This document shows, piece by piece, positions 8,480 through 16,757 of a stretch of DNA of 64,000 nt (its first letter is position 1; the number at the start of each line of letters is the position of its first letter). The translations under genes were made by a program, and so were the position numbers. Origin of the DNA: Acidianus ambivalens (GTDB lineage: Archaea; Thermoproteota; Thermoprotei_A; Sulfolobales; Sulfolobaceae). The stretch spans positions 1,360,001 to 1,424,000 of the forward strand of contig NZ_CP045482.1 of NCBI RefSeq assembly GCF_009729015.1, in the 5' to 3' direction. The notes below the pieces were generated by a model. That model had not been told where the DNA came from. It worked only from the letters and a program-made list of their open reading frames with translations, and did no database searches.

Positions 8480-9205
8480 TTATAAACTTAATAAACAATA
8501 CACTCCTAAGAATATCATAAACACTCCTAGCATAAGAAGCGCCAATTTTCCTGCTTTCTCCATTATTGTAAAATCCTTGGAAACTTTTAACACTCCCTTA
8601 TACACAAGTAATACAACCACAGATTGCGAAATAAATGAGCCTATACCGAATAATAATCCTATCATAAATCCCAAATTACTTGGTATTACTGGAATTAATA
8701 GAGTTGTTAGTATTAAAACAATTATGAAATCGCCGCCAAACGCTGCTGCTAATCCGTGAACCCAGATTACTCTATAGTCGGCAGATTCTACCTTGCCCTT
8801 TTTGCTAACGCTGAGTATAAATAATGCCACAGATATCATTGTAACTCCTACTACCATATCGACATATGGATCGAAGTCGTGTGATGAAAAGAAAGGCAAG
8901 ACCTCTGATGTAAGAGCACTGAGTGAGGCCCAAACTATAGTCAACGCTCCTGCAAATACTGCTGTTGATAGTAATGCTCTCCTTATACTACTCTGCATAA
9001 GTCCATAAGACACTGTTATGGGCCAAGTGTGTTCGTCCGGTTTTAGACCGTGAATAACTCCTATTATAAACACTGCAAGCGCCCAATATTCTCCTAGATA
9101 TGTTAGAACGCTCCTTACTACGGGCTCTAAAATATCTGGTAAAGATAATATGGCTATAGCTAATGCAAGTGAGATTATTACTGCAATTAGTATGTCTTTT
9201 CTCAT
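8480..9205 (-). CDS. NicO-like nickel/cobalt carrier, smaller paralog
   Basis: A 241-residue membrane protein with about six hydrophobic segments and the motif HGLKPDEHTWPITVSYG near residue 49, close to that of the 3919-4890 protein. A second polar cluster FFSSHDFDPYVD (about residue 105) and WVHGLAAAFGGD (about residue 148) give further His/Asp ligands inside helices. The likely function is nickel or cobalt movement across the membrane. It lies next to the peptide/radical SAM cluster but on the opposite strand; its start and the cluster promoter are 120 bases apart. Confidence 0.65.
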   Translation of the reverse strand: MRKDILIAVIISLALAIAILSLPDILEPVVRSVLTYLGEYWALAVFIIGVIHGLKPDEHTWPITVSYGLMQSSIRRALLSTAVFAGALTIVWASLSALTSEVLPFFSSHDFDPYVDMVVGVTMISVALFILSVSKKGKVESADYRVIWVHGLAAAFGGDFIIVLILTTLLIPVIPSNLGFMIGLLFGIGSFISQSVVVLLVYKGVLKVSKDFTIMEKAGKLALLMLGVFMIFLGVYCLLSL

Positions 9206-9325
9206 ATATTATATTTAGGGTTACCCTAATATTTAACTTTATCGGAGTTTAACTTGAATAGCGCTATACGAGTTCAGAAATCTTTATATTATATGGATAA
9301 AGAAAAATAAAGTAAGGGAATCTGT

Positions 9326-9424
9326 ATGCAAGAGATGTATAAATCTAAGAAAATATGGGAAAAACCAGAAATTGTAGATGTGTCACAAAAAGTCATGGCA
9401 CAACCCTTTATCAGATTCACGTAA
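9326..9424 (+). CDS. Candidate PqqA-like RiPP precursor peptide (32 aa)
   Basis: A short frame of 32 codons ends 12 bases before the PqqD-like gene. Its middle, KKIWEKPEIVDVS, matches the leader pattern of PqqA-type peptides (W-x-KP then an acidic, beta-forming stretch), which PqqD-type proteins bind. The core would be the end, QKVMAQPFIRFT. An AAGGGA sequence lies upstream of the ATG, and a TATA-like box (TTTATATTATAT) about 40 bases upstream; ATG 9335 is an alternative start. Unlike PqqA it lacks the ExxxY pair, so the product is not PQQ. Size and position make it a strong but unproven precursor. Confidence 0.6.
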   Translation: MQEMYKSKKIWEKPEIVDVSQKVMAQPFIRFT

Positions 9425-9436
9425 AGGGATAAAGAT

Positions 9437-9703
9437 ATGTCGTTTTTTAATATTAAAAATAAAGTTAAGTTAAGAAAAGAAAAGAACGGGACTGTGCTGT
9501 TCGACATAGAAAATGAGAAGGTTTACGTTCTAAATTCCACAGCAGAAGAGATAATAAATAAGATAAAAGAAGGGAAATCGCTAGAAGAAATAATAAAGGA
9601 ATTAAAAGAAGAATATCAAGATCCGGAAAATAAAATCGAGGATGATGTAAGGAAATTTATAGATAACCTAAGGGAAGCAGGTATATTAGTTGATTCAAAA
9701 TGA
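9437..9703 (+). CDS. PqqD-like RiPP recognition protein
   Basis: The 88-residue protein has the PqqD layout: two-stranded start with LFDIENEKVYVLNSTAEEII, then KEGKSLEEIIKELKEEY and an acidic helix DVRKFIDNLREAGIL. PqqD-type domains bind the leader of a ribosomal precursor peptide and present it to a radical SAM enzyme. It follows the short peptide frame by 12 bases and overlaps the radical SAM gene by 4 bases (ATGA), so the three are a translationally linked unit. Confidence 0.85.
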   Translation: MSFFNIKNKVKLRKEKNGTVLFDIENEKVYVLNSTAEEIINKIKEGKSLEEIIKELKEEYQDPENKIEDDVRKFIDNLREAGILVDSK

Positions 9704-10671
9704 AGCCAATTTCCAATTTTTCTATAGACGACTTAAACGCTCCAACGTATTGGATTTGGCAATTGACTAATAGGTGTAATTTAGAGTGCATACACTGTTT
9801 ATGGGAATCCGGTCCTAATGCTGCCTATCCAGATGAGTTATCTCCTAAGGAATCTTTAGAAGTATGTAACAAAATCGTTAAGATGCAGATACCTTATACT
9901 ACGCTTTCTGGTGGAGAACCTCTTCTTTATCCTGGTTTTTGGGATCTTTTTTCTTGTTTTAGGAATAACGGTGTTGAGGTTAAGATTGAGAGTAATGGTA
10001 ATTTAATTTCTGAGAGTGTAGCAGATAGGATAGCTAAATTAGAACCGAGATCTGTACAAATAAGCATTGACGGTGCAACGCAAAAAACTTACTCAACGAT
10101 GAGACCAAGAGGAGTACTAGAAAAAGCACTAAACGCAATAAGATACCTAAGCGAAAGAGGAATATACATGGAGGCAGTTTTTGTACCAACGAGGTTTAAT
10201 TACAAAGAATTTGGTGACGTTGTAGATATTTTGCACTCATTAGGCGTTAAGACTCTCTATACCGGAATTACAATGTATTTAGGTAGAGCTGTTAAGAACT
10301 GGAATATCGTAAATCCCACTAGAGAAGAATACAAGTATGTAATAGACGTTGCAAGAAGTAAGGCAAGAGAATATAAGGACATGAATATCATATTTTATCC
10401 TTTTGGACTTATAGAAGAGTTAAAATTCAGGCTTGAAAATCCTCCAGCCAGCCCATTGCTTCTATCCAACGGTAAAGTGAAACTACTTGGACCAATTCCT
10501 TATGTTGTTGCTGACGTTAGGAAGCATTCAATGGAGGAAATATGGGAGAGGTACAAGAAAGGATGGAGACACCCAAAGGTAAAAGAATGGGTAGAAGAAG
10601 TAACAAAAAACCCAGAAAAAGTGAAAATAACTACTCAGCACAGTAAATTCATAGATTTGTGGAGTGAATAA
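9700..10671 (+). CDS. Radical SAM protein, PqqE-like without SPASM cysteines (paralog 2)
   Basis: A 323-residue protein with CNLECIHC near residue 25, LSGGEPLLYPGFW, IESNG and QISIDGATQ. It overlaps the PqqD-like gene by 4 bases and is followed immediately by a UbiA-type gene, so it is the primary candidate for modifying the upstream peptide. Its C-terminal region has the SPASM-like skeleton (ADVRKHSMEEIW) but no Cys. Large blocks are identical in DNA to paralogs 1 and 3, which shows recent recombination among the three. The residue it modifies cannot be deduced. Confidence 0.85.
   Translation: MKPISNFSIDDLNAPTYWIWQLTNRCNLECIHCLWESGPNAAYPDELSPKESLEVCNKIVKMQIPYTTLSGGEPLLYPGFWDLFSCFRNNGVEVKIESNGNLISESVADRIAKLEPRSVQISIDGATQKTYSTMRPRGVLEKALNAIRYLSERGIYMEAVFVPTRFNYKEFGDVVDILHSLGVKTLYTGITMYLGRAVKNWNIVNPTREEYKYVIDVARSKAREYKDMNIIFYPFGLIEELKFRLENPPASPLLLSNGKVKLLGPIPYVVADVRKHSMEEIWERYKKGWRHPKVKEWVEEVTKNPEKVKITTQHSKFIDLWSE
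9907..10167 (+). repeat. 261-bp tract identical to the complement of 7504-7764
   Basis: This covers the GGEP loop to the end of the core radical SAM barrel region of paralog 2. Identity is complete over 261 bases and ends abruptly on both sides. Confidence 0.85.
10493..10620 (+). repeat. 128-bp tract identical to 12359-12486
   Basis: The 3' part of radical SAM paralog 2 is identical to that of paralog 3 over 128 bases; paralog 1 shares about the first 117 of them on the other strand. It encodes the conserved tail with the EEIWERYKKGW segment. Confidence 0.85.
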
Positions 10672-10672
10672 A

Positions 10673-11524
10673 ATGTTTAGGAAAGTCTTACAATTACTAA
10701 GATATAGATTTTTTCTCACTTCTGGACTTCTTCCGTATTTGCTAGGCTCTGCAATAGGATATCATGTAATGCGCAGTTTTAATTTAAGTAATTTTATACT
10801 AGGCATTCTAGGTATTTTCATGTTACTGGGTACCGTAGAATCATTCAATGAATATTTTGATCCTGCAGATAGAGTCTTCATGCTTGATAATGAAAAAAAT
10901 AAACCATCTTTAAAATGGCTACTCTTTGGTATAGTCAGTCTAGTTATTGCAAGTTCAATTGCTCTTTACTTTACATTAATAATAGGTTATATTGTACTTT
11001 TGATCTCACTTCTGGGTGTCGTATTAGCCGTGTTCTATGTAGGACCACCTTTAAGGTTAGCATTTAGAGGACTAGGTGAATTAGCTATATTTTTAGCTTA
11101 CGGACCTTTTATGACTCTTGGCGCTTTTGTATTACAAACGTACTCAATAAGCTTCACTCCAATAATTCCTTCAATTATAACTGGTATTGTTATAGTTTCT
11201 CTAGATCTAGCCAATGAAATTCCGGACTATTATCAGGATAAACTATCGGGTAAAAATACAATTACTGTAAGAATAGGAGTAAATAATAGCAGAAAACTCA
11301 TTTTATATCTTGTTTTGCTTTCCTTCATATTTTTAGTTCTGGGAGTAATATTATTCTCTATGCCGGAATTCAGTTTGCTATACTTAGCATTACTCCCCAT
11401 TATTATTAAATCAGTCCCGAAGAGAAATTATGAAGAAACAATGCAATACATTCCGCTAATAAAAACGTTAGCCGTAACGTACATCCTTGTCAACGTAATA
11501 TTCATTGTATCATATGTCTTATAG
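10673..11524 (+). CDS. UbiA-family prenyltransferase
   Basis: About 283 residues with eight to nine membrane helices. The first Asp-rich motif is NEYFDPADR (near residue 60) and the second is DLANEIPDYYQD (near residue 177), the two magnesium-diphosphate sites of UbiA/MenA prenyltransferases. These attach an isoprenoid chain to an aromatic or other acceptor in the membrane. It follows paralog 2 directly; GTG 10664 would overlap that gene and ATG 10673 is an equal alternative. Neighbours suggest either quinone synthesis or prenylation of a peptide-derived product; the acceptor is unknown. Confidence 0.85.
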   Translation: MFRKVLQLLRYRFFLTSGLLPYLLGSAIGYHVMRSFNLSNFILGILGIFMLLGTVESFNEYFDPADRVFMLDNEKNKPSLKWLLFGIVSLVIASSIALYFTLIIGYIVLLISLLGVVLAVFYVGPPLRLAFRGLGELAIFLAYGPFMTLGAFVLQTYSISFTPIIPSIITGIVIVSLDLANEIPDYYQDKLSGKNTITVRIGVNNSRKLILYLVLLSFIFLVLGVILFSMPEFSLLYLALLPIIIKSVPKRNYEETMQYIPLIKTLAVTYILVNVIFIVSYVL

Positions 11525-11583
11525 CTATGCTCATATTGATATAACAAAGCATATTTATTTTACACCTAAGATAACTTATATTC

Positions 11584-12525
11584 ATGAATATATTCGAATT
11601 AGATTCTCCGCTAATGTGGGCATGGCATCTAACAAATGAGTGTAATATGCTATGTATACACTGTCTCTGGCCATCAGGGCCAAGGATGAAGTTCCAAAAC
11701 GAACTATCAACTGCAGAGTCCCTAGATTTATGCAAAAAGATAGCTGATTTCGGAATACCTTACGTAGCGCTATCTGGTGGAGAACCTCTTCTTTATCCTG
11801 GTTTTTGGGAGGTAAGCAGGTGTATTTCAGATAATGCTATGCAACTAAAAATAGAAAGCAATGGACAATTCATAGATAAAGAAACTGCGGTCAGATTATC
11901 TAAATTAAATCTTAAATCTGTACAAATAAGCATAGATGGTGCTTCCCCAAAAACGTTTTCATTAGTTAGGCAAGGTGGCAGTTTTGAAAAGGCAGTTAGT
12001 GCTGTAAAATATCTGGTAGAAGAAGGAGTTGATGTTGAAATAGTGTTTGTTCCAACAAAATTAAATATAAACGAAATTGAAAAAACTATAGATTTAGCCT
12101 ACTCTTTAGGAGCTAAAGCGTTTTTGACACAAAAAACTATGTACTTAGGCAGAGCAATTAGTAATTGGAAAAACATAGGATTAAATAATGAAGACTATGC
12201 ATATATTTCCACTGTCATTAATAAAAAATCAAAGGAATATAAAAACATGAAGATCCTATTTTATCCATATGATTCAATTGAGGAATTACAGCACTATATT
12301 CAATATCCTCCAGCAAGCCCTCTTATGATATCTAATGGTAAAGTAATTCTAACAACGTCAATTCCTTATGTTGTTGCTGACGTTAGGAAGCATTCAATGG
12401 AGGAAATATGGGAGAGGTACAAGAAAGGATGGAGACACCCAAAGGTAAAAGAATGGGTAGAAGAAGTAACAAAAAACCCAGAAAAACTATCCTTAGCACA
12501 TAATTTCGTAGACTTGTCTGTCTAA
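11584..12525 (+). CDS. Radical SAM protein, PqqE-like without SPASM cysteines (paralog 3)
   Basis: A 313-residue protein with CNMLCIHC near residue 20, LSGGEPLLYPGFWE, IESNG and QISIDGAS. It is the most divergent of the three in its middle, yet its 3' end is base-identical to paralog 2. A TATA-like box (CATATTTATTTTAC) is about 30 bases before the ATG, so it may have its own leaderless transcript. The C-terminal SPASM-like tail has no Cys. It may modify the same peptide at a second site, or a different substrate. Confidence 0.8.
   Translation: MNIFELDSPLMWAWHLTNECNMLCIHCLWPSGPRMKFQNELSTAESLDLCKKIADFGIPYVALSGGEPLLYPGFWEVSRCISDNAMQLKIESNGQFIDKETAVRLSKLNLKSVQISIDGASPKTFSLVRQGGSFEKAVSAVKYLVEEGVDVEIVFVPTKLNINEIEKTIDLAYSLGAKAFLTQKTMYLGRAISNWKNIGLNNEDYAYISTVINKKSKEYKNMKILFYPYDSIEELQHYIQYPPASPLMISNGKVILTTSIPYVVADVRKHSMEEIWERYKKGWRHPKVKEWVEEVTKNPEKLSLAHNFVDLSV
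12359..12486 (+). repeat. 128-bp tract identical to 10493-10620
   Basis: This is the second copy of the shared 3' tract of the radical SAM paralogs. The coding sequences before and after are clearly different. Confidence 0.85.
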
Positions 12526-12600
12526 TTAACAATATTTAACATTAGATAAGCCGATATTATTATGAACATTTTTAAATATATCCATCTGTTCATATTTCAT

Positions 12601-13731
12601 ATGAAAAGACGAGATTTTATTATAGCTATAACTGCGTTAGCCTTAGCATCTATTGTAGGCGGGGTTGTATATTTTGATAACGAAGGAAACAATTACAGTG
12701 GAGAGGTTAAAATAATTGACTCTAAGGGAAGGACTGTATACATTCCTAAAGAAATCAACAAAGTAGTAGCATTAGGACCAGGTACGTTAGGGATGGTAAT
12801 TTATGCAGGAGGATTAGATAAAATTTCTGGAATAGAACAAATAGAGCTTAGGAACATGTGGGGACAAGACTGCTGGTTAGCATATCATGATAAATTTAAA
12901 GGACTACCTATAATAGGACAAGGAGGACCAAACGCAACTCCTGATCCTTCTGCAATACTGACAGCTAAACCACAGGTGATAATAGAAGATCAACTTTATG
13001 CCCAAGTTATGGATCCTAACCAACTACAAGAAGAAACAAAAATTCCAGTTATAGTCGTATACACTTTTTCTCCTAAACGGATTGGAGAACTGGGCCCTAA
13101 CACGTTTAAATCTTCCATGTCATTGCTCGGAGAAATACTAGGAACAACAGATAGGACGAACGAATTGAATGAATACGTTAATAGCTTAGTGAGTGACCTT
13201 AACAGCAGAACGAGTGATATTTCCTATAGGCCTTCGGTCTATGTAGGGGGGTTGCCTTATAAAACTGGATCCGAAGGATTCCTAGGCACTGACGTTGATT
13301 TTGAAGTACTAAACTTAATTAATACGAAGAGCGTAGTCGATAACTTAGGATGGCCTCCAGGCTTTTATAATATAGATTTTAGTTACTTATTAGAAACACA
13401 GCCTGAATTTGTATTTATAGACGAAGGAAATCTTGAGACAGTCATTTCAGAATTTTCTCAAAATAAACAACAGTTTTGCTCGTTAAATGCTTTTAAAAAC
13501 GGGAACGTATATGGGCTTTTACCGTATAGATGGTACCAAGTTAATGTAACTAACGAATTTCTATCCGCATATTACATTGGCAAAATTCTGTACCCAGATA
13601 ATTTCAGCGATGTAGATATTGTTTCATTAGCTAATGAAATTTATACAAAGTTCCTAGGAATTAATATTTACTCTGATTATTTAAAATATGCTCCTGGCTA
13701 TGTTAATATTTCAGGTTATTTCCAATGTTAA
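12601..13731 (+). CDS. Substrate-binding protein of a B12/siderophore-type ABC importer
   Basis: From ATG 12601 the protein has about 376 residues: MKRRDFIIAITALALASIVGG is a signal or anchor segment, followed by a BtuF/FhuD-type fold (VVALGPGTLGMVIYAGGLDKI; GLPIIGQGG; PDPSAILTAKPQVII). ATG 12562 is in frame, but a TATA box (TTTAAATATAT) at about 12571 fits a leaderless start at 12601. It acts outside the membrane, binding a metal chelate, corrinoid or haem. The permease gene overlaps its end by 7 bases. Placement beside nickel carriers suggests a metal complex; the ligand is not determined. Confidence 0.85.
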   Translation: MKRRDFIIAITALALASIVGGVVYFDNEGNNYSGEVKIIDSKGRTVYIPKEINKVVALGPGTLGMVIYAGGLDKISGIEQIELRNMWGQDCWLAYHDKFKGLPIIGQGGPNATPDPSAILTAKPQVIIEDQLYAQVMDPNQLQEETKIPVIVVYTFSPKRIGELGPNTFKSSMSLLGEILGTTDRTNELNEYVNSLVSDLNSRTSDISYRPSVYVGGLPYKTGSEGFLGTDVDFEVLNLINTKSVVDNLGWPPGFYNIDFSYLLETQPEFVFIDEGNLETVISEFSQNKQQFCSLNAFKNGNVYGLLPYRWYQVNVTNEFLSAYYIGKILYPDNFSDVDIVSLANEIYTKFLGINIYSDYLKYAPGYVNISGYFQC

Positions 13732-14774
13732 AAACTGAAATTATATTAAAACATAGAAAGAAATTAATTTTTGTTCTAGTTTTCTTGCTTATTATTACAT
13801 TTTTTATTTACCTTAATTTAGGTTATTATCCTACGAGATTTTCTCAAGTGTTTGATTTCTTAACTAACAAGATACCATATGATAGCCCGTTATCTGCCGT
13901 ACTGAGTTTAAGGCTCAGAAGAGCACTTGTAGCAATATTTGCTGGTGCACTCATGGGAGTAAGTGGAGCGGTATTACAAGGGACAATGAGAAATCCTTTA
14001 GCATCACCGTTTACTTTAGGCATACCGCAAGCTTCTGCGTTGGGTGTTGCGTTAGTACTTATAATTTCATCAAATATGTCTTTCTTCCTATTGCAATCCC
14101 CATTTATCTTGCCTTTATTTGCGTTTTTAATGGCATTGCTTCAAGTTTTCTTAATAATATTACTATCTAGAGCTCTTGGAATGTCTTCTGGAGCATTAAT
14201 ATTATCTGCCATAGCTTTGAGCTTTGTTTATCAAGCTATCCTATCTCTGAGTGAGTATTTATTCTTGAACGACCTACAAGTAGATATAATTGTTTTCTGG
14301 ACTTTCGGGGATCTTAGTAGGGCAGGATGGCAACAAGTTTATATAATAGGTATCTCCGCACTAATCCTATTACCTTTGTTCTATTACTTTTCAATAGATC
14401 TAGATCTTATCGTTTTAGGTGACGAGATAGCTGAATCCTCTGGATTGGACGCCAAGAAATTCAGGCTAATTAGTACTTTGCTGGTTGCCTTAGCAGAGGC
14501 AGTGCCAACGTCTTTCATAGGCGTAATACCATTTCTAGGATTAGTAGCTCCGCATTTAGGAAGATTAATAGTAGGTGGAAGTCATAAATATTTAATACCT
14601 ACATCCGCTTTAGTTGGTTCAGAATTACTTCTCGTAGCAGATTTACTAGGAAGAATCATAATAATGCCAATTACCATACCTGTAGGTATAATTTTATCAT
14701 TCATTGGAACACCTATTCTTATAATCTTAGCAGTGGTGAGGATGGGTGGTAACGCTAAAAGTCTCCAACGTTAG
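13725..14774 (+). CDS. FecCD/BtuC-type ABC importer permease
   Basis: The 349-residue protein has nine to ten membrane helices and the family hallmarks: LRLRRALVAIFAGALMGVSG, LQGTMRNPLASPFTLGIPQ, and FIGVIPFLGLVAPHLGR near residue 265, the coupling helix contacting the ATPase. It forms the channel of the importer with the flanking binding protein and ATPase. It overlaps both neighbours (7 and 29 bases), so all three are translated from one mRNA. Confidence 0.9.
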   Translation: MLKTEIILKHRKKLIFVLVFLLIITFFIYLNLGYYPTRFSQVFDFLTNKIPYDSPLSAVLSLRLRRALVAIFAGALMGVSGAVLQGTMRNPLASPFTLGIPQASALGVALVLIISSNMSFFLLQSPFILPLFAFLMALLQVFLIILLSRALGMSSGALILSAIALSFVYQAILSLSEYLFLNDLQVDIIVFWTFGDLSRAGWQQVYIIGISALILLPLFYYFSIDLDLIVLGDEIAESSGLDAKKFRLISTLLVALAEAVPTSFIGVIPFLGLVAPHLGRLIVGGSHKYLIPTSALVGSELLLVADLLGRIIIMPITIPVGIILSFIGTPILIILAVVRMGGNAKSLQR

Positions 14775-15501
14775 CTTAAGTTACTCGAGCGTAAAAGTTC
14801 TCAATAATGTAACTTTTTCTCTTGAAGAGAACTCTGTAATATCTTTATTAGGACCTAACGGGTCTGGGAAAACTACATTGCTAAAGACTATTGATGGACT
14901 CTTAAGACCTAATAACGGCTCCGTATATGTCAATTGTAAGTTAGTACATCAGCTTAGTAGAAAAGACGTTGCAAAGCTCTTGGGTTATGTGCCACAAAAG
15001 TTAGAAGTTTCAGAACTTACAGCGTTTGAGTTTGTGCTTACTGCTAGAAGGCCTTATGTGGATTTTGACTATTCTAAAGAGGATAAGAGAATTGCTCTCG
15101 ATGCATTAAAAGAGGTTGGGATGTTGCAATTTAAGGACAGATTGTTGACCGAGCTTAGCGGGGGACAGTTGCAAAAAATATACATTGCGAGAGCTTTAGC
15201 TTCTGGGGCAAATGTTCTGCTTTTTGACGAACCTACCTCAAACTTAGATCCAAAGGCTTCATCGGAAGTGATGAGACTACTAAAGAGAATAAGTCTACTC
15301 TCAAATAAAATAATTATTATTTCTATACATGATCTAACCTTGGCTTACAGATACTCTGATATTTCAATTTTTCTTAAGGATGGAAAAATTGTAGCAATAG
15401 GCAAGACGGACGAAGTGTTCAATACGGATATAATAAAACTTGTATATGAAATTGATGCAGAAGTAGATAAAAATAAGAAAATAGTTATCTTCTACTATTA
15501 G
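14746..15501 (+). CDS. ABC importer ATP-binding protein (BtuD/FhuC-type)
   Basis: The 251-residue ATPase has Walker A GPNGSGKTT (near residue 36), LSGGQLQKIYIARAL signature, Walker B NVLLFDEPTS and switch SIHDLTLA. It starts at GTG 14746 inside the permease gene. The 3' end is five bases from the converging NiCoT gene. Together with the two upstream genes it makes a complete importer; the siderophore/B12 subtype is indicated by the permease and binding protein. Confidence 0.9.
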   Translation: MVTLKVSNVSLSYSSVKVLNNVTFSLEENSVISLLGPNGSGKTTLLKTIDGLLRPNNGSVYVNCKLVHQLSRKDVAKLLGYVPQKLEVSELTAFEFVLTARRPYVDFDYSKEDKRIALDALKEVGMLQFKDRLLTELSGGQLQKIYIARALASGANVLLFDEPTSNLDPKASSEVMRLLKRISLLSNKIIIISIHDLTLAYRYSDISIFLKDGKIVAIGKTDEVFNTDIIKLVYEIDAEVDKNKKIVIFYY

Positions 15502-15505
15502 TTTT

Positions 15506-16591
15506 CTAGAACTGTTGCCTTTTAATTTTATATTTATATAAAATCCCGGATATAATCCAAGTAATGGCGAAAGTTCCTATTATATAATATCCTATGGTTT
15601 CCCAATATACGTTATTTAAAGCAATAATTTGATCCCAGAAGAATCCACTGAAGCCAAATTCACAAGCTATTAAACCCAGCAGTTCTATAGTGCCTATGCC
15701 GTAAGCTATGATTATAGAAATTAAGGTCATGGTTAAGTTATACCATATCTTTCCTAACGTGTTCCTAAATGCCCAACCGTAGGCCATCCTCATAAATATC
15801 CCATCCGCCGTATCTACTAACGTCATACCAAGCGTGAACAATATTGGCAAAACTAAAATAGTAGTAAGCGGTATGCTGGCAAAAGCTCCTGCCAAGGTAG
15901 CGGAAATCGCCAAGATAGCGACCTCGGTAGCAGTATCGAAACCCAAGCCAAATAGAAACCCTATTATGTACATTTGCCACTGTTTAGTGACTATTTTAAA
16001 AAGTTTGCCAAAAAATCTGTTCATAAAGCCTCTCTTTAATAATATCTCATTAAGCTTCTGATCGTCAATTATTCTTTCCTTTTTTACAGTCTTATATATA
16101 TTATAAAGTTCTAATACAACTAATAAATTCAAGAATCCTATTATATAGAGAAAACCTCCACTTATCAACGTACCGATTATGCTGCCTATATTTTCTATAT
16201 TACTCAAATTGCTTACCACATATCTTGTAGCAACCATTAGCATAACACTTAAAAGGATTACGACTGTCGAGTGTCCAAGAGAGAAGAAAGTGCCTATGAA
16301 AAATGGATTTTTGCCTTCTTGCAGTAGCTTTCTAGTAGTATTATCTATTGCCGCAAGATGGTCTGCATCTACTGCATGTCTTAGCCCAAATGTGTAGGCC
16401 AAAACTCCTAACGTTATGAACGTACCTACAATTTCTCCGTTATCCGTTTGTACTTTTATGCTCGTCTTAGGTAAGTTAAATAGAAAATAAAATAAATAAA
16501 CTGAAAGAGCTATATTTATTATATAGAATAAAGCTATGAAGAACAGATTTTTATTACCTATAGATTTTAAAGGATTATTATTGCTTTTCAT
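15506..16591 (-). CDS. NiCoT-family high-affinity nickel/cobalt transporter (copy 1)
   Basis: A 361-residue protein with about eight membrane helices and the diagnostic HAVDADHLAAIDN motif in helix II (near residue 71). Further signatures are LGHSTVV and LGFDTATE (about residue 217), and TLGMTLVDTADG. These residues select nickel or cobalt in HoxN/NixA carriers. A second copy is at 28455-29546. It probably supplies nickel for the hydrogenase. The upstream region carries an imperfect TTAACA/TGTTAA-like site at 16664-16680. Confidence 0.9.
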   Translation of the reverse strand: MKSNNNPLKSIGNKNLFFIALFYIINIALSVYLFYFLFNLPKTSIKVQTDNGEIVGTFITLGVLAYTFGLRHAVDADHLAAIDNTTRKLLQEGKNPFFIGTFFSLGHSTVVILLSVMLMVATRYVVSNLSNIENIGSIIGTLISGGFLYIIGFLNLLVVLELYNIYKTVKKERIIDDQKLNEILLKRGFMNRFFGKLFKIVTKQWQMYIIGFLFGLGFDTATEVAILAISATLAGAFASIPLTTILVLPILFTLGMTLVDTADGIFMRMAYGWAFRNTLGKIWYNLTMTLISIIIAYGIGTIELLGLIACEFGFSGFFWDQIIALNNVYWETIGYYIIGTFAITWIISGILYKYKIKRQQF

Positions 16592-16663
16592 ACCTTTTAC
16601 CTTACTAATTCATACCAGTGTAAATTTTTAAGCATTTCTGATAAGGAAACGCAATGCCAATAC

Positions 16664-16680
16664 GTTAAACATTGTTAAAT
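16664..16680. promoter_or_regulatory. Imperfect palindrome resembling the sufB operator-like site
   Basis: GTTAAACATTGTTAAAT lies in the divergent region between NiCoT copy 1 (start 16591) and the UbiE-like methyltransferase (start 16758). It is an imperfect version of the TTAACA-N-TGTTAA core. Confidence 0.3.
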
Positions 16681-16757
16681 TTAACGTAATTTTACATAGA
16701 TATTAGAGCTGAGAGAAAAGAAAATAATTTAGATAGAAATTAACGCTAAGATTTCGA

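Noticed and set aside
8480..9205. Calling the NicO-like proteins sulfite exporters (TauE/SafE)
   Set aside because: The HGxxPDEHTW motif resembles metal ligands of NiCoT/RcnA carriers, not the TauE GxxGGxxG pattern.
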